Shown here piece after piece: positions 53,629-62,409 of a DNA stretch of 64,000 bases. Under the pieces are notes generated by a model. It made no database searches. It was not told the DNA's origin and saw only the letters and a list, made by a program, of their open reading frames with translations. The translations under genes and the position numbers were made by a program. Each line of letters starts with the position of its first letter. Position 1 is the first letter of the stretch. The DNA comes from Deinococcus alpinitundrae (lineage in GTDB: Bacteria; Deinococcota; Deinococci; Deinococcales; Deinococcaceae): positions 1-64,000 of the forward strand of contig NZ_WXZL01000021.1 in assembly GCF_009982895.1 (NCBI RefSeq), in the 5' to 3' direction.

Positions 53629-54651
53629 TCAGCTCAACCGCTCTTTGGGGTGACGGACAAGATAAAGAAAACGGCTGCGGCGATCAGCCTCGCTCAGCCA
53701 GAGGCGACTCTCGGCGACTGTTCCCTGGTAGAGTTCAAGCCTACCTTCCGCCTCGAAATCACCCCGCAACGCTTCGGCCGTATCAAGCGTACGTCGCCAC
53801 AGGGAAGCTTCCTCAAGGGTGAAATCGGTCGTCGTGTAGGTCAAGTTGGCCTCCTGGAGTACCCGCGCCAGTTTGGTGTCGTCAGGTCCGAGCCTGTTCT
53901 CCTGACCTTCGGCAGCGCTCTGCGACCAGAACAGGGCCAGGCGACCACCCTGAGTCAGCAGCTCGACCATCCTTCCGATGGTATGCGAGAGATTTTGCGC
54001 GAAATACAGGGTATCGATGGCGATGATGGCCGTGAAGCTGCCTTTAGGCAGGTCCAGGACGTCCATGTTGCCCACGACATACTGCAGGCGGTCGGCTTTC
54101 CCTGAGGTACGGCGCTGAGCCGCCTCAATCACTGGCGGCGCGAAGTCGAGACCAACAAAGGCTGCCCCGCTGGTGTGCGCCAGGTACTCGGTGATGCGGC
54201 CCACACCGCAACCCACGTCCAGAACCTGATCCTGAGCACAAAGGTCCAGACTGTCCAGGAGCATTTCCAACTGCTGTTCATCCGTCATGCTGAACTGGGT
54301 GAGGTCACGTCCATACACCCGCTCGCAGAAGGTTGCGTACGTCCGGCTGGCGGCGATGCCAAGGAGTTCGTGTCCAAAACCCTCGGACATGGCCGAGGTG
54401 ACGTAGGCTTTGCCACTTTCGGTGAGGGTGTAACGGTGCTCTCGGGCGAGCAACAGACCTCTCACGTGGAGACGGGCGAACAGCTCATCCCAGGGCAGGA
54501 GACGTTCTTCGAAGCGTTGCTCCCCCAGGGTCCGCAGTTCCTCGAAAGTAAAGCCCGCTGTCCCGGATCGGGTCGCCAAGGCTCTCAGAGCAAAAGCCAG
54601 TTGAAGGTCACTTTCCGTCAGCACTGCCGCAGTCTCGTCACGTTCAGTCAC
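53629..54651 (-). CDS. Winged-helix SAM methyltransferase
   Basis: 340 aa from GTG 54651 with AGGAGC 8 nt before it. N-terminal winged-helix-like domain (residues 10-100, LAFALRALATRSGTAGFTFEELRTL), then class I methyltransferase: VLDVGCGVGRITEYL, FVGLDFAPPVIEAA, NMDVLDLPKGSFTAIIAIDT, LTQGGRLALFW. Layout matches O-methyltransferase-like enzymes of natural-product pathways; substrate unknown. Confidence 0.8.
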   Translation of the reverse strand: MTERDETAAVLTESDLQLAFALRALATRSGTAGFTFEELRTLGEQRFEERLLPWDELFARLHVRGLLLAREHRYTLTESGKAYVTSAMSEGFGHELLGIAASRTYATFCERVYGRDLTQFSMTDEQQLEMLLDSLDLCAQDQVLDVGCGVGRITEYLAHTSGAAFVGLDFAPPVIEAAQRRTSGKADRLQYVVGNMDVLDLPKGSFTAIIAIDTLYFAQNLSHTIGRMVELLTQGGRLALFWSQSAAEGQENRLGPDDTKLARVLQEANLTYTTTDFTLEEASLWRRTLDTAEALRGDFEAEGRLELYQGTVAESRLWLSEADRRSRFLYLVRHPKERLS

Positions 54652-54736
54652 GCTTGTCGCTCCTGGAGACCATCGGAAGGGCTGGTCCTGGTCTTTACGG
54701 TACCAGGGCCAACGGTGGCGCTGCCTTGACGTGTGA

Positions 54737-55042
54737 AGGACACCGGGGGTACTGCAAGGAGCGCTGGCGGCGCTAAGGACTGAGATCACGGCACTGGACG
54801 TGCCAGTGATCGGCGCGACCCAGACCGCAGCGCGGCAACGGCTGCGGCTCCTGGCCAAGAAAGCCGGGGTCACCTACCGCGGCTGGCATGCCCTACGGCA
54901 CTACGCGGGAACGCGGCTCGTGGCCCAGACCGGGAGTCTGGAACACGCCGCCCGGCACCTGGGCCACAGCAGCATCGAGACGACCCGGGTCTACGCCAAG
55001 TGGAGTGACCAGACACTGAATGACGCTCTGGCCGGCTGGTAA
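54737..55042 (+). pseudogene. Tyrosine recombinase C-terminal fragment
   Basis: Open from 54737: LRTEITALDVPVIGATQTAA, WHALRHYAGTRL (HxxR), HLGHSSIETT and Tyr in RVYAKWSDQ. The first Arg/Lys half is missing. Remnant of a second integrase. Confidence 0.7.
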
Positions 55043-55120
55043 AGGAAGGCCCGGTGTCCAGTCCAGCTCCCACTGGTTGTGCGTCACCCAGCTGTCCTGC
55101 TAGGGTTCGGTCTCCTGAAG

Positions 55121-56029
55121 CTAACCTGACGGACCGGTGTCCCACTGCCCAGCAACCCAGGTGCCTGGTTCACCGGCCTGGAGCAGCGGGCCATAGAACC
55201 GGCGCAGGAGACTGAGCACCTCATCAAACGGTGGGGCGATCAATCCGGTACGTCGCAAATACGGTTTCCAGCGCCCAGCGAGCAGACCGTCCTCGCCAAA
55301 CCCTTCAGACAGCACCTGCGCGACTTGATTCAGCGGCGTGCCCCGCGCTTCAAAGCTGCCGCGCAAGGACCGGCGCATGAGGTCAGCCTCGAAGGTCTCG
55401 CGCGGCAAAATGAGCTGGAGGTCGTAGAAGTCCTTCATGCGGGTGGTCGCTTCACCGAGTTCGGCGAAAGCGGCAAACTTCTCGGTGACGATGGTCTCAA
55501 GTGGGTAGACCGCCACCCGCACGGCCTGGTCCAGCAACAAGGCAGGAAAGTCGAGACGGGACGCTGCAGGTGTAATGACATTGCCGAACGATAAATCGAG
55601 CGGCAAGCTGATCTGCGATGACCCGAGGGTGGCGCGCAGGGTCAGCGCCACGCCGGAGTAGCGCAGTGTCTCATTGATGGTCCGGACTGTCACGCTGCCA
55701 GGATCAAACTGAAGGCCGTCGGCGAAGGGCACGCGGCACAGCTGCTGAAAGACGCTGAGCGCCTGGTCCAGGGTATTGGGGAGACCCCGGGCCGCCAGGT
55801 CGATATCTTCGGTCGCGCGGGCGATCTGACCGTAGCGGGCGAACAGGTTCAGCGCCCCTTTAAGGATGAAGTGCTCGGCGTATTCAGAAGCGCCCAGGCG
55901 GGCCAGCAGGCCCTGCTGAGCATAGAGCAGCAGCATCATGTTGGGGGGAATATTGGGGTAGCGCTGACGTTGAAGGTTCTTCAGGCGAGCCAGGATACTT
56001 GCCGCCTGGGCTTCAGTGGTCCTGGTCAT
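55121..56029 (-). CDS. AbiEii-type nucleotidyltransferase toxin
   Basis: 302 aa from ATG 56029, overlapping the antitoxin gene by 17 nt. LKGALNLFARYGQIARATED and IDLAARG carry the nucleotidyltransferase motif, then PLDLSFGNVI, YPLETIVTEKFAAFAELG and RMKDFYDL. Family role: modifies tRNA or other targets with nucleotides to arrest growth, in phage defence and plasmid maintenance. Confidence 0.88.
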   Translation of the reverse strand: MTRTTEAQAASILARLKNLQRQRYPNIPPNMMLLLYAQQGLLARLGASEYAEHFILKGALNLFARYGQIARATEDIDLAARGLPNTLDQALSVFQQLCRVPFADGLQFDPGSVTVRTINETLRYSGVALTLRATLGSSQISLPLDLSFGNVITPAASRLDFPALLLDQAVRVAVYPLETIVTEKFAAFAELGEATTRMKDFYDLQLILPRETFEADLMRRSLRGSFEARGTPLNQVAQVLSEGFGEDGLLAGRWKPYLRRTGLIAPPFDEVLSLLRRFYGPLLQAGEPGTWVAGQWDTGPSG

Positions 56030-56642
56030 GACTGAGCACCTCCAGGTCACGTTCGAGCGGTTTGCCGACGCCAAGCTGCCGGGCAGTGTTGATCAGCAGC
56101 TGCCGGTCAGCTGCCGGCGACTGAAGGTATTTTTTTAAGCCTTCCAGATACAGTTCGCGTCCGAAGCGCGGCGCGAAGCGCAGCAGATCGGCCAGGGTCT
56201 TCTCCGGCGTATAGGTGGCGAGTCCCCGGCCCCTCACTGGCAGCAGGGCCAAGCCGAAATCGTAAAACTTGGCGCTGAAGTAGAACAGCTCCAGTGGCAT
56301 GGCCACGAAGGTGATGGCCCGGCGGTTGGCGGGTAGAGCGAACTGGAGGCGGTGAGGCCGGGTGGTGGTCAGGCCGTGCAGGTGGAGGGCACTGACCAGC
56401 GCGGGCCGGGCATAGGGATAACGCAGCTGGACTTCCAGAAGGTCAAGCCGCTCGGCCAGCACTGGGGATAGGGCACTCGGATCAGCGAGACGGTAGACCC
56501 CCCGTTCGAGCCGCTCGATCTGGCCTCCTTTAACCAGTCGGGTCAGTGCTTTGCGGGGAAAGCCTGCCTGTGTCGCTTCCAGGGTCGTGAGATGCCCGCC
56601 CCTGAGAGCCATGTACTGAATGAGGTTATGCATCTGTGTCAT
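56013..56642 (-). CDS. AbiEi-type antitoxin
   Basis: 209 aa, ATG 56642. N-terminal winged helix (GGHLTTLEATQAGFPRKALT, GQIERLERGVYRLAD), C-terminal AbiEi domain (ALVSALHLHGLTTTRPHRLQ, YTPEKTLADLLRFAPRFGRE). DNA-binding repressor of its own operon in this family; the inverted repeat just upstream fits. Confidence 0.88.
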   Translation of the reverse strand: MTQMHNLIQYMALRGGHLTTLEATQAGFPRKALTRLVKGGQIERLERGVYRLADPSALSPVLAERLDLLEVQLRYPYARPALVSALHLHGLTTTRPHRLQFALPANRRAITFVAMPLELFYFSAKFYDFGLALLPVRGRGLATYTPEKTLADLLRFAPRFGRELYLEGLKKYLQSPAADRQLLINTARQLGVGKPLERDLEVLSHDQDH

Positions 56643-56645
56643 CTC

Positions 56646-56694
56646 TGCCCCGTAATCTAGGAGAAATATAACAGAGTTCCTAGATTACGGGGCA
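56646..56694. promoter_or_regulatory. AbiE operator and promoter
   Basis: A perfect 17-bp inverted repeat, TGCCCCGTAATCTAGGA (56646-56662) and TCCTAGATTACGGGGCA (56678-56694), brackets an AT-rich -10-like TATATT, directly before the AbiEi start. The expected site for AbiEi autorepression. Confidence 0.7.
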
Positions 56695-56697
56695 ATA

Positions 56698-56886
56698 TCA
56701 GAGAGGTGAAGGCGAGACCAGCTCCAACAGATCCAGACGGCTCACTCCCACCTCAGGCAGGTTAGACAGGCGGAGACTGGGGGGGTTTTCATACAGGGAG
56801 AAGTCAGGCACGACCGTCCTGGATAGAGAAGCAGTGTCCTGTCTCCAGTCTCTAGGATGAGCCTGAATCCAGGGAGGCTCGCTCAT
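56698..56886 (-). CDS. Possible small protein
   Basis: 62 aa: MSEPPWIQAHPRDWRQDTAS ... LYENPPSLRLSNLPEVGVSR ... LELVSPSPL. Composition looks protein-like; no clear ribosome site. Its end abuts the AbiE operator. Confidence 0.4.
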   Translation of the reverse strand: MSEPPWIQAHPRDWRQDTASLSRTVVPDFSLYENPPSLRLSNLPEVGVSRLDLLELVSPSPL

Positions 56887-56921
56887 CCCGGGCCACTCTC
56901 AAGCTCTATATTTGTACTTAG

Positions 56922-56961
56922 TATAATTTGCATGATTTCAATCAATCATCTATTCATGCAA
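56922..56961. promoter_or_regulatory. Inverted repeat upstream of parA
   Basis: TTGCATGA (56928-56935) and TCATGCAA (56954-56961) in an AT-rich stretch, preceded by TATAAT (56922-56927). Candidate partition site or parA operator. Confidence 0.45.
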
Positions 56962-57038
56962 TAGTGACAGAGAATTTGAACTCTCTCCCTCTTGCGCCAG
57001 AGCGTTGTCGTGAGGTTGAATGCTTAAGGAGGACGATG

Positions 57039-57650
57039 ATGATTCTGTCGCTTGTTTCTTGGAAGGGTGGTTGCGGAAAAACTACCAGCAGCGTCCATTT
57101 CGCGGCGTTGCTCGCGGCACGGGGTTCGACCATGCTGGTCGATGAGGACCGCAGCCGGAATGCCAGCAATTGGGTCAGCCGTGGTGAGGTGTTCTTGCCC
57201 TTCCGGGCCTACCCACCCCGCGCCCTCGGGACGGAGGCTCGGAACCACGAGCACATCGTTATCGATACCCGGGGCGGACTAGAAGATCAGGATCTGGTCG
57301 ATCTGTATGACAACAGCGACCTGGTAATCGTGCCCGCCGTGGCAGAGAGCATGACCCTCGAAGCGCTGGTCAACACCGCCAACACCCTACGAACGCAGGG
57401 TCGGGAGCTGGGCAAACTGAGGGTGCTCTTCACGATGGCTCGGCGCTCCACTGGAAAGACTGATAAGGTCGCCGAGGGCAAGGCGGCCGTCCAGGAACTC
57501 GGGATTTCCACCCTGAACACCACCATCCGTGCCACTGAAGCGTTCAAGGATGCTTGCGATGCTGGACGCTTGGTGCGTGATACCCGTAATCCGGTGGGCA
57601 AACTGGCCTGGATGGACTACGAGCGGGCTTTTCGGGAGCTGACGCCGTGA
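57039..57650 (+). CDS. ParA-type partition ATPase
   Basis: 203 aa; ATG 57039 gives the better distance to AAGGAGG than the ATG at 57036. Deviant Walker A KGGCGKTT, LVDEDRSRNASNW, Walker B-like VIDTRGG, then VPAVAESMTLEALVNT. Short single-domain ParA without N-terminal HTH, as in type Ib plasmid partition. Followed at once by a small DNA-binding partner. Confidence 0.88.
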   Translation: MILSLVSWKGGCGKTTSSVHFAALLAARGSTMLVDEDRSRNASNWVSRGEVFLPFRAYPPRALGTEARNHEHIVIDTRGGLEDQDLVDLYDNSDLVIVPAVAESMTLEALVNTANTLRTQGRELGKLRVLFTMARRSTGKTDKVAEGKAAVQELGISTLNTTIRATEAFKDACDAGRLVRDTRNPVGKLAWMDYERAFRELTP

Positions 57651-57988
57651 GTGGGCGCTTCTCAGGACTCAAGGACCTCCAGCAGTCGGAGGAACCTGCA
57701 GGGGAGACCCTGATGGCGGTCCCAGCACCTCTCCCGAACCTACCAGTAGAACCCGTTCGGCCCTGGGAGGCGCTCACGACTCCGACGGAGCCGGTCAAGG
57801 CGCTCAATGGGCGTGTACCCCGCTCAGTGCGCCTCGCTTTTGACCGGCAGATGACTGATGCCATGGACGTCCTGGGAACCGACGTCACTGTGGATCTGGC
57901 GGTCGAGGCGCTGGCCCGGCTGGTGACTGAGGATACTGAGGTCCGGGAGCGCTGGCTACATAAGTTGTGGTCCCTCAAACGGCCTTGA
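57647..57988 (+). CDS. Small partition partner (ParB-like)
   Basis: 113 aa from GTG 57647 overlapping the parA stop (GTGA). Flexible N-terminus, then NGRVPRSVRLAFDRQMTDAM and DVTVDLAVEALARLVTE, compatible with a ribbon-helix-helix or HTH fold. Position argues for the centromere-binding protein; no sequence match to classic ParB. Confidence 0.6.
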   Translation: MSGRFSGLKDLQQSEEPAGETLMAVPAPLPNLPVEPVRPWEALTTPTEPVKALNGRVPRSVRLAFDRQMTDAMDVLGTDVTVDLAVEALARLVTEDTEVRERWLHKLWSLKRP

Positions 57989-58010
57989 GAGCTCAGATAT
58001 AAGGTCGGTG

Positions 58011-58925
58011 GGTTCTGGCAAGTTAACCGCAGTAGGCTAATCCGTCGTGACTGACCGCAAGCCCTCCCGCCACCGGTTTCCGCTGAGCATCATTCAGTAC
58101 GATCTCTGGGTCGACCACCGCTTCCCATTGAGCGAGCGCGATGTCCAGGAAGTGCTGCACCAGCGCGGCATTGTCGTTCGTCATGAAACCCTGCGTCAGT
58201 GGAACATCAAGTTCGCCCCGCTCCTCACCGAAGAGCTCTGCCACCGGGAACCCCGCCGGGGTTCTCGATGGTTCCCGAACGAGGTGTGTCGACCTCGGTG
58301 CTCGGAAACACTGGTTATGGCGGGCTATCGATGAAACCGGCGCGGTGCTGGATATCCTGTTGCAACACCACCGGGACACGCACGCGGCCAAAATCTTTTT
58401 TGAAGGACTATGGGTGAATAACGACGTCCCAGACGTCATTCACACCGATAAGCTGTGGAGTTGCGGAGCGGTCATTCGAGCACTTCCTGTGCTCCACAGC
58501 GTGGAGCACATCCAGGTCATTTCCTCTGCGCGCTGTAATAACCTGATTGAACAGCGGGCAGGCCCCATACGGGAGGAGTGGCGTCCTCATGGGAAGGAAT
58601 AGCCCCATACGGGTGTCCGTTCATGACAACAGTCCGTTTAAGACGAGGGTGCCGTTCTGCCCAAGACAATCCCACCGCCCGACCCGGAAACAGGAGCACT
58701 GTCAGTTGGGCTTCAAGAAACCACGACAGGCACAAGAATTTCTGGCCCTGCATGCCCGCGTTTCAAACCTTCACCAGCACACTCGAACTACTGTCCCCGC
58801 TCGCCATCGAAGAACGCATCAGACGAAGGCTCACCTGGCCTGGCAACGCGCCGTGGATGCGTCAGTCTGAACTTCAGACCGCCGCTGGTGAGATCTGGTC
58901 TGCTCGAGATGAAGTTGCCAGAACC
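58011..58925 (+). pseudogene. IS6-family element, transposase broken
   Basis: Ends GGTTCTGGCAA (58011) and TTGCCAGAACC (58915-58925). The transposase begins at 58047 (MTDRKPSRHRFPLSIIQYDL, WVDHRFPLSERDVQEVLHQRG), shifts frame near 58270 (HWLWRAIDETGAVLDILLQ, VIHTDKLWS), and at NNLIEQ is interrupted by about 100 bp before SHRPTRKQEHCQLGFKKPRQ resumes. Not functional alone. Confidence 0.75.
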
Positions 58926-58933
58926 CTCCCCAT

Positions 58934-60316
58934 TTATCCGGCGGACTCGAGTCGGCTACGCAACTCGTTCAAATGCTCCTGCATCCGCAGTTCCGCCATC
59001 GCCGCCGCGGCCTGGTCGCGCTCCTGCATGGCGTTTAAGATACCTGCCCGGCAACGCTCCTCAAAAAGAGCCAGCATTGCCTTCCCCAGCGGTTTGAGCA
59101 GAAGCTTGAGAGAGGCTTTCACAGCCTCGTACTGCTCCTCTGGAGCCAGGGCAGCCACACGGGCGCGCTCATGGGTAATTTCCTGATCGGCGAGTTCCTC
59201 CGCGCGCCGTAAGGCAGCGACAGCACGCTGGGCTATCTCAACTTCAGGACTCCCCAGTTGTTCAGGCAGAACATACTTACCATCATGGCGCAGGAAATCA
59301 ACCACCAACCCCCCAGGGTTCCTGACGCGGCCCTCATGTTGCTTGTGGCGAACAAACGCGACGGCTGTCTCGACGCGGTCACCGTGTTCACTGACCAATA
59401 CGGTGGCGGCTGTTCGGCTTACACCGACGCCTATCAACAATTCCATCAGGGCGGGATCCGGCGCATTGTCCTCCGCGAAGGTGTAATGCAGGATCTGCTT
59501 CTTGCCGCGGCCCTCAATGACCACGCCAGCAAGATAGTTGATGGCGATCAATTCATCGTGGGCAGGCGTCAAAGCACGGCGAATCAGTTCTGGGCGATCC
59601 GTTTGGATTCCGCAGGCCAGTCGCCAGTCCGCAATCGATACCTCGAGTCGCATGCGCCGCACCCCGCCACTGTCCACCCGATGGGCTTCCAGAAGGCGGT
59701 AAAGTGCACGGGCTGGCGGCTGTTCAAGCTGCACCAGCAGGCGTCCATCCAAGACCTGGGTGTGCTTTGCACGAATACTCGCTGCCAGTTGCTCGCCTAG
59801 TTTGATACTCAGGGTAGCCGCAGGATCCAGCCCTGGAAGCTGCTCAAGTTCGCTATCCATCTCGTGATAGCGAATGCGGTCGATATACCGCAGGGTGTCT
59901 GAACTCCAGATCTGCCGGTCGCGCAGCTGATCGTACCAACCTTCACCGATGAGAAAACCGGTGCTCCAGAGGCGCTTCAAACTCTCTCGTACGCGCTGAT
60001 ATGTCTGGCCGTTGTCGGGGAGACCGGCCACGCTCCGGAGTTCGTAGGCCGTGGTATGGAGCCAGTCATGTGCTGGGCAGCCCGCTCGGACGAACAGGGT
60101 CTGGACGGCGAGGATGATATCCGTATCCACACCGTGCGGACGCCCGTAAGGGGCTGCGCATTCCACACGGTAGGGACGACCATCGATGTTGAATTCAGCT
60201 TTCCAGGTCTTCAGGTCGTCATCGATTCGCGACTGGATACTGATAATGCCGAGCCGGGCAATGTTTCGCTCGTCGCGGCGCTCAGTATTGGGTTTGAAGT
60301 TTTCGCGGTTAGCCAC
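58934..60316 (-). CDS. Plasmid replication initiator (RepA-like)
   Basis: 460 aa from GTG 60316 (VANRENFKPNTERRDERNIA) with AGGAGC before it; longer starts would lie in the iterons. Winged-helix Rep region (GVDTDIILAVQTLFVRAGCP, AYELRSVAGLPDNGQTYQRV, RLLVQLEQPPARALYRLLEA), C-terminal helical part (RAVAALRRAEELADQEITHE). Resembles replication initiators of Deinococcus plasmids. Should bind the iterons upstream. The IS6 relic ends 9 bp after the gene. Confidence 0.8.
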   Translation of the reverse strand: MANRENFKPNTERRDERNIARLGIISIQSRIDDDLKTWKAEFNIDGRPYRVECAAPYGRPHGVDTDIILAVQTLFVRAGCPAHDWLHTTAYELRSVAGLPDNGQTYQRVRESLKRLWSTGFLIGEGWYDQLRDRQIWSSDTLRYIDRIRYHEMDSELEQLPGLDPAATLSIKLGEQLAASIRAKHTQVLDGRLLVQLEQPPARALYRLLEAHRVDSGGVRRMRLEVSIADWRLACGIQTDRPELIRRALTPAHDELIAINYLAGVVIEGRGKKQILHYTFAEDNAPDPALMELLIGVGVSRTAATVLVSEHGDRVETAVAFVRHKQHEGRVRNPGGLVVDFLRHDGKYVLPEQLGSPEVEIAQRAVAALRRAEELADQEITHERARVAALAPEEQYEAVKASLKLLLKPLGKAMLALFEERCRAGILNAMQERDQAAAAMAELRMQEHLNELRSRLESAG

Positions 60317-60329
60317 TCCAGCTCCTGTT

Positions 60330-60845
60330 GTTGTTTCTTGTAGTAATAATAAAGATAAAAAACAACAACAAGGCCAAGTGATGTTTGCGTGCTGCACGGC
60401 ATTTTTACTCTCGAACCACGCAAAGGTGTCTGGGATCTGGTCCCAAACCACGCAAAGGTATCGGTACTTTTCCTCCTTGATCACGCAAAGGTGTCGGTAC
60501 TCTCCGCAAAAAGAGGAAAATGAACAGAAAACGTCGACCAGTACGGCACAACCGCCACAATCACGCAAAGATGTCGGTAGTCCGGACTGTGCAAAACACG
60601 CAAAGGTGTCGGTACCAGTTCGCCAGATCACGCAAAGGTGTCGGTATTAAAGGTCAGCTCGACAAGTCACCCAAATTAGTTGTCTGGGACGTTGAATTCC
60701 TGCGCATATTTAGGTTTTCTAAAACAAACCACGCAAAGGTGTCGGATAGAAAAAGCCTGGATGGTGGTCATCGGCAAGGCAGGTCGTGACAGTGGTTGAA
60801 AGCATCGATGAGCGCTTGCTCTCTTTCCACGCAAAGGTGTCGGGG
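60330..60845. other. Iteron-type replication origin
   Basis: Eight direct repeats of CACGCAAAGGTGTCGG begin at 60417, 60449, 60482, 60562, 60597, 60629, 60730 and 60828 (copies 1, 2 and 4 each differ by about one base). Steps of 32-35 bp recur, about three helix turns. An AT-rich tract (60340-60375) lies between the rep start and the first iteron. Typical origin with Rep-binding sites. Confidence 0.88.
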
Positions 60846-60968
60846 TACATCGACGACTCGGACACGCTGGCCTGCGCGGTGGGAGAAATCGCTGGAGCGC
60901 ATGGCCTCGATGTACCGCTGGAACTAGTGGCTGCTCTGCGGATCGGCGCGTCCTGGGGGGATGAGTAG
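60786..60968 (+). CDS. Possible 60-aa protein overlapping iteron 8
   Basis: GTG 60786: MTVVESIDERLLSFHAKVSG ... GEIAGAHGLDVPLELVAALR ... SWGDE. The HAKVSG residues are encoded by iteron 8. Plausible small plasmid protein; family unknown. Confidence 0.45.
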   Translation: MTVVESIDERLLSFHAKVSGYIDDSDTLACAVGEIAGAHGLDVPLELVAALRIGASWGDE

Positions 60969-61080
60969 CGCGACTGGCCGGTGGCCCGCCTGCTCGCCCG
61001 GGTTTGAAAAGCGTTTACCCCAACGACACTCCCACAGGTGACGAAAATCCAACCATCTGACAGACCGTTACACTGGACGC

Positions 61081-61302
61081 ATGAATGTCCTTGAGCGCGT
61101 CACGGTCAACCCTCTGCAGTGCGGCGGCAGGCCCTGTATTCGGGGCATACGGATCCGGGTCAGCGACCTGCTAGATCTGCTGGGCCAGGGGGTGAGCGAA
61201 ACCGAGATCTTGGCGGATTTCCCCGATCTGGAGCGTGAAGATCTCCACGCGGTGCTGCTTTATGCGGCGCGTTATATCGATCATCCGCGTCTGAGCGCTT
61301 AA
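61081..61302 (+). CDS. DUF433 antitoxin
   Basis: 73 aa, ATG 61081. CGGRPCIRGIRIRVSDLLDL and GVSETEILADFPDLEREDLH are the DUF433 signature (HTH-like). Such proteins pair with PIN-like DUF5615 toxins, as here. Confidence 0.85.
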   Translation: MNVLERVTVNPLQCGGRPCIRGIRIRVSDLLDLLGQGVSETEILADFPDLEREDLHAVLLYAARYIDHPRLSA

Positions 61303-61311
61303 TCAGGGGAG

Positions 61312-61671
61312 TTGATACGCCGGGCAAACAGCCTTCAACGTTGTACTGGCTATGCTCAGCTTCCGCCCCAACTCGCTCCCTGGCTGAGCGAGACCTTTGG
61401 TATGGTCGCCTACAGCGTCGGCTTTCTGGGCTACCGTGACGCTATCGATGAAGTCATTTTCCAAGCTGTGCGGGATGCTGGCGCGGTGATCGTCTCCAAG
61501 GACAGTGATTTTCTCGATCGGGTGCAGCGTCTGAGAAGTCCGCCTCAACTCCTTTACGTGACCAGCGGCAACAGTTCAACGCGTCACTTGGAAGAAGTCC
61601 TCCTGCTGACCTTTGCTGAAGCCGAGCACTTGTTGAAGCAAGGGGAAAATATCGTGGAGATCGGCAGTTGA
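61312..61671 (+). CDS. DUF5615 PIN-like toxin with altered N-terminus
   Basis: 119 aa from TTG 61312, GGGGAG upstream. AQLPPQLAPWLSETFGMVAY, VIFQAVRDAGAVIVSKDSDF and LLYVTSGNSSTRHLEEVLL match the family. The usual start ends in LDAQLPP, giving the first catalytic Asp; here the frame reads GYAQLPP, while GTTGTACTGG just upstream in another frame would encode VVL. A small insertion may have removed the Asp. Confidence 0.7.
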   Translation: MIRRANSLQRCTGYAQLPPQLAPWLSETFGMVAYSVGFLGYRDAIDEVIFQAVRDAGAVIVSKDSDFLDRVQRLRSPPQLLYVTSGNSSTRHLEEVLLLTFAEAEHLLKQGENIVEIGS

Positions 61672-62083
61672 GGAAACGGCAGCGGAGCGCGGTGCCGCTG
61701 GCGACTTGTCTTCGAGGCTGAAACGGTCATCGGGCCTCCTGGGGCAAGACGAGCAGAAAGTATTGAACTACCGGCACACGCAGAACTTCTTCCTCAAGTG
61801 TGCTTACACTGAGCGTCATTCACTGACGCCTGCAATTCCCCTTAACAGCGACAAAAAATGGCGTGTTGCCCATGCCCACAAAGCGGCAAATGCCGGTTCC
61901 TGTGGGGCATCAACGCCGTCAACAAGAAGTTCAATCCGCAGTCGTCGGTCAGACTGAGCGTCTCGATTTGCCTTAGTAGCGTCTGGCGGCGTTGCACAGC
62001 AACCGCCTGAGGACGAGCTGAGAGGGGTTGGAACGGTGACAGGTTTAAGAGGAAACCCCTTCAGCATGATTCTGGCCTGGCCC
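61672..62083. other. Gap without confident gene
   Basis: A 50-aa Cys-rich frame (ATG 61859, MACCPCPQSGKCRFLWGINA) is the only item of note. No repeats. Confidence 0.3.
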
Positions 62084-62332
62084 CTAGGATGGTTCCGGAC
62101 CGGTGGGCAGTAGGCTTCTCACCTCCACGTCTAGGACCTTAGCAACCCGGCGTAGGGTTGAGAGCCGGGGGTCAAGCAAGCCGTTTTCCAGTTTGGTGGG
62201 ATGGGTGCGGTGCATTCCAGCACGGGCAGCAAATTCATCTTGACTCCAGCCACGTGCGAGACGCCGCTCACGGATCTGGATGCCTAGGGCCACCAGGTAA
62301 GGATCTTTCAAGGGTCGGGTGAGTGTAGCCAT
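62084..62332 (-). CDS. XRE-family regulator
   Basis: 82 aa from ATG 62332 with AGCGGAG upstream. HTH_3: LGIQIRERRLARGWSQDEFA, ARAGMHRTHPTKLENGLLDP, STLRRVAKVLDVEVRSLL. A single-domain repressor, divergent from the 500-aa gene. Confidence 0.85.
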   Translation of the reverse strand: MATLTRPLKDPYLVALGIQIRERRLARGWSQDEFAARAGMHRTHPTKLENGLLDPRLSTLRRVAKVLDVEVRSLLPTGPEPS

Positions 62333-62373
62333 CTCCGCTGAGCATCCCCAGACTAGGCTCGGGATACGACTGC

Positions 62374-62409
62374 TTTCCATGAAACTGCTTATAATCAGTT
62401 GCATGGAAA
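62374..62409 (+). promoter_or_regulatory. Promoter and operator of 500-aa gene
   Basis: TATAAT (62390-62395), 7 nt before ATG 62403, is bracketed by TTTCCATG (62374-62381) and CATGGAAA (62402-62409), an 8-bp inverted repeat. Leaderless start; the repeat is a likely site for the adjacent XRE protein. Confidence 0.6.

Noticed and set aside
60417..60845. Regularly spaced repeats as a CRISPR array
   Set aside because: Repeats are 16 bp with uneven spacing (32 to 101 bp), lie next to rep and have no cas genes: iterons.
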